The translations under genes were made by a program, and so were the position numbers. Of a DNA stretch of 34,025 nt, positions 32,001 to 34,025 are shown piece after piece. This stretch comes from Sphaerosporella brunnea (lineage: Eukaryota; Ascomycota; Pezizomycetes; Pezizales; Pyronemataceae). The stretch covers positions 1 through 34,025 of the forward strand of contig VXIS01000426.1 in assembly GCA_008704415.1 (NCBI GenBank), in the 5' to 3' direction. Within the stretch, counting starts at the first letter, position 1, and every line of letters starts with the position of its first letter. The notes beneath the pieces are model-generated. The model did not search any database. It saw nothing but the letters and a program-made list of their open reading frames with translations, and was not told the origin of the DNA.

Positions 32001-33504
32001 GCGGTCACTAATATAGAACATCTAGCGTACAAGGTCATGCTCATTTCCACTCGGGCCGGTGGCCTGGGCATCAACTTGGCCAGCGCGTCTGATGTTGTCA
32101 TGCTGGAATCGGACTGGAACCCTCAAGCCGACCTGCAGGCCCAGGCTCGTGCCCACAGGATTGGCCAGAAAAACCCGGTCACCATCTATCGCTTAATCAC
32201 CCAAGGCACTGTCGAGGAACAAATGATGGGCCGTATCCGCAAGAAGCTCTATCTTTCTGCCAAGGTTACGGAGTCAATGCGCGACATTCACACGAAGACC
32301 TCTTCCATCGGTCTCAACGGGGACGCCGAAGATAATGCTCCAAACCTTTCGACCGGTCAGCTGATGGCTCTTGTACGTGCTGGCTCTCGTGCCATAGCAA
32401 GAACTGAGATCGATCCCAAGGAGATGCTCAAGTGGGACTGGGAAACGACAATTAAGAAATGCCGCGACTACCAAGAAAAGCTTGAAAACGAGTCGAAGGA
32501 TACCCATGGTGAGGCTGAAGAGGAGCGCCGTTGGCTCTCGGAGATGGAGCGCGTTGAGACCCGTGTCTTCGAAGGCAAGCGACACGAAAAGACTTCCGAG
32601 GGCGACTCTTACCGTGACATCGCCAAGGAGTGGTCTCGCCAGGCACGCCGAATGGGAATGGAGCGTGTCGTCATGGTCAATGGACACCCGGTCCTCAAGG
32701 AAACCATCGGAAACGACATGTGGGAGGCAGTGAAGACTTTCGCAGGAAAAGACCCGCGACTCGCAGAACCGCCCAGAAGGAAGAAGGTGGCAATCGAGCA
32801 CCAGGACTATTGCCAGGTCTGCTTTGACGGTGGAGAACTGATTACTTGTTCTGGATGTCCGCGGACTTACCATACAAACTGTCTGCCGGAGAGCTTCCAA
32901 CCCCGTCTCAAAGGCAAGGGCGGAAACTTCTACTGTCCTCAACATGAGTGCATTGAGTGCGAACAGAAGACCAGTATTTACCCCTTTCTCATTCTATCCC
33001 CCTTCTCTCCAAAAGCTAATCAACCCAGGCAACGCCGGTGGCCTCATTTTCCGCTGCCGCTGGTGCGAATATGGATACTGCGAAGACTGCATGGACTGGG
33101 ACCACACCGAGCTCCTTGGCGAAACCCTTCCCGAATTCGAACTCCTCGGCTTTGGCCCGATCGAGCAGGCGTTCTGGATTAAGTGCCAATACTGCGTGCA
33201 GCGGCACACACTCGACGTCGAAGCTAAGGCTATGTGCGACGAGATGGAGAAAGAGTGGGCGGAGGAAACTGCACGCCGTGAGGCTGCGGCGCCTGAGTTG
33301 ACTACGGAGGGCACCACTGTCGTCGGCAGCGAGGTTGCGACCCCGGTGGATGAGGTTGACCAGGCGGCGATGTTGCCTACCCTTGCTGGGGATGGAAAGA
33401 AGAGGCGCAGGTCTGCCGTGGATTACGTGCTTAATCGCAACAAGAAGGTTAAGGCTAAGAAGGAGCCTGACGCTGAGACTCAGCAGATCGTGCAGATTGA
33501 GTAG
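29039..33504 (+). CDS. SNF2-family chromatin remodeller with Zn2Cys6-like motif and C-terminal PHD finger
   Basis: Six exons: join(29039..30423, 30489..30933, 30998..31624, 31671..31971, 32026..32973, 33029..33504), 1393 residues. Order: a Pro/Ser-rich start; PIYISSDDDEIVV, resembling a SUMO-interacting motif; acidic and basic stretches; a six-cysteine cluster (C288, C291, C298, C305, C308, C315) in KACRSCRETRRKC; the SNF2 ATPase with MKPYQLSGL, GDEMGLGKT (491-499), LDEGH (611-615), LTGTPLQNN, CCDHPFL, STRAGGLGINL and ARAHRIGQ; a PHD finger from about residue 1182 (YCQVCFDGGELITC); a further Cys-rich CRWCEYGYCEDC; and a basic tail. Introns of 46-65 bp all keep phase. The first (donor GTATGT at 30424, acceptor TAG at 30488) resolves an apparent frame change at about 30480. 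The expected role is nuclear ATP-driven nucleosome remodelling; the partner complex is unknown. Translation could also start at a later ATG near 29399. Confidence 0.92.
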
Positions 33505-34025
33505 TTCACCTACATACTTTGCCAGATCTATTGCTTGTTTCGCGGGTGTGGTTTAGCTGCGTGTTGTCGCCACTTTTCCTTTTCCTTTGTCACTATTTCT
33601 TTCTTTGCGATTGTTGGTCGGATACAGCATAAGGATACGGAATTGGGTCTGCGAGATATGATTAGATAGGTCCTTTTTTTTTTTCGCTTTTTCTTTCGCT
33701 TGGGGCGGGGGCGGGGGGGGGTATATACATCTTTCCAAGGTACTGCAGGGGAAAAAGGGGGAGAGGGAAGGAAAGGAGGGGGAGGAGGGGAAGGAAAGGG
33801 GGGGAAAAAAAAGGGGAAGGGAAAGGAAAAAAAGGGGGGGAAGGGGAGGAGAGGAGGGGGGAGAAGGGAGGGGAAGGGGGGAAGGGGGGGGGGGGAGGGG
33901 AGGGGGAGGAGCGGAGGGGCAGGGGGCGGTGGGGAGATAATCTTCCAAGGTACTTCTTAACGTATGTAACTTGGTGGCTGTAGATAGAACTAGCGAAGCG
34001 AGCGAGAAGCGAGTTGAGAGTGCTG
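33505..34025. other. 3' flank of the SNF2 gene with polypurine tract
   Basis: About 520 bp of non-coding sequence to the window edge. From about 33745 to 33935 the plus strand is almost entirely G and A. Frames on either strand here are only low-complexity and are not genes. Confidence 0.75.
33733..33954. repeat. Polypurine tract bounded by 12-bp direct repeats
   Basis: The 12-mer TTCCAAGGTACT occurs at 33733-33744 and again at 33943-33954. Between them lies about 200 bp of G/A-rich sequence with GGGGA, GGAAA and GGGG blocks and very few pyrimidines. Such a tract can adopt triplex or G-quadruplex forms and is hard to sequence. Confidence 0.85.

Noticed and set aside
3814..33504. Biosynthetic gene cluster
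   Set aside because: The genes are functionally unrelated, and no backbone enzyme (polyketide synthase, peptide synthetase or terpene cyclase) or transporter is present.

Overview
The window reads as nuclear DNA of a filamentous ascomycete (Pezizomycotina). Genes carry short introns (46-67 bp) with GT..AG ends and CTAAC/CTGAC-like branch sites. The recognisable products are typical of the group: a XlnR/XYR1-type xylanase regulator, a fused ergothioneine synthase Egt1, an HRI-type eIF2alpha kinase, a hexokinase-like regulator and a Zn2Cys6-family factor. The class (Sordariomycetes, Leotiomycetes or other) cannot be fixed from sequence alone; XlnR looks closer to the sordariomycete XYR1 type.

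Layout: (1) 1-3499 is a near-perfect inverted duplication with arms of about 1.75 kb and a spacer of about 5 bp. The axis falls inside a coding exon, so two identical, head-to-head, 5'-truncated copies of one transcription-factor gene result. This is either an assembly fold-back at a contig edge or a real fold-back rearrangement. (2) 3814-4834 (+) is a DUF92/TMEM19 membrane protein gene with one intron. (3) 5155-7959 (-) is egt1, six exons. (4) 9635-11979 (-) is an eIF2alpha kinase with a 13-unit minisatellite coding for an acidic insert. (5) 14103-17002 (-) is xlnR/xyr1, four exons, with long homopolymers just upstream of its start. (6) 17003-26695 is about 9.7 kb with no gene I can support, full of microsatellites and homopolymers. 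(7) 26696-28137 (-) is a hexokinase-like gene with altered sugar- and nucleotide-site motifs. (8) 28138-29038 is a divergent promoter holding a GGGC tract and tandem E-boxes. (9) 29039-33504 (+) is a SNF2 remodeller with a Zn2Cys6-like motif and a PHD finger, six exons. (10) 33505-34025 is non-coding with a polypurine tract of about 200 bp.

The genes do not form an obvious cluster or pathway. They look like ordinary housekeeping and regulatory genes: carbon sensing (XlnR and the hexokinase-like protein), stress and translation control (eIF2alpha kinase), redox protection (ergothioneine) and chromatin. All exon-intron models were made by hand from frame, splice motifs and family similarity. 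Every internal exon keeps phase, which supports them, but no transcript evidence was available. I found no convincing new multi-gene system. The strongest oddities are the palindrome, the gene-free interval upstream of xlnR, and the domain combination of the SNF2 protein.
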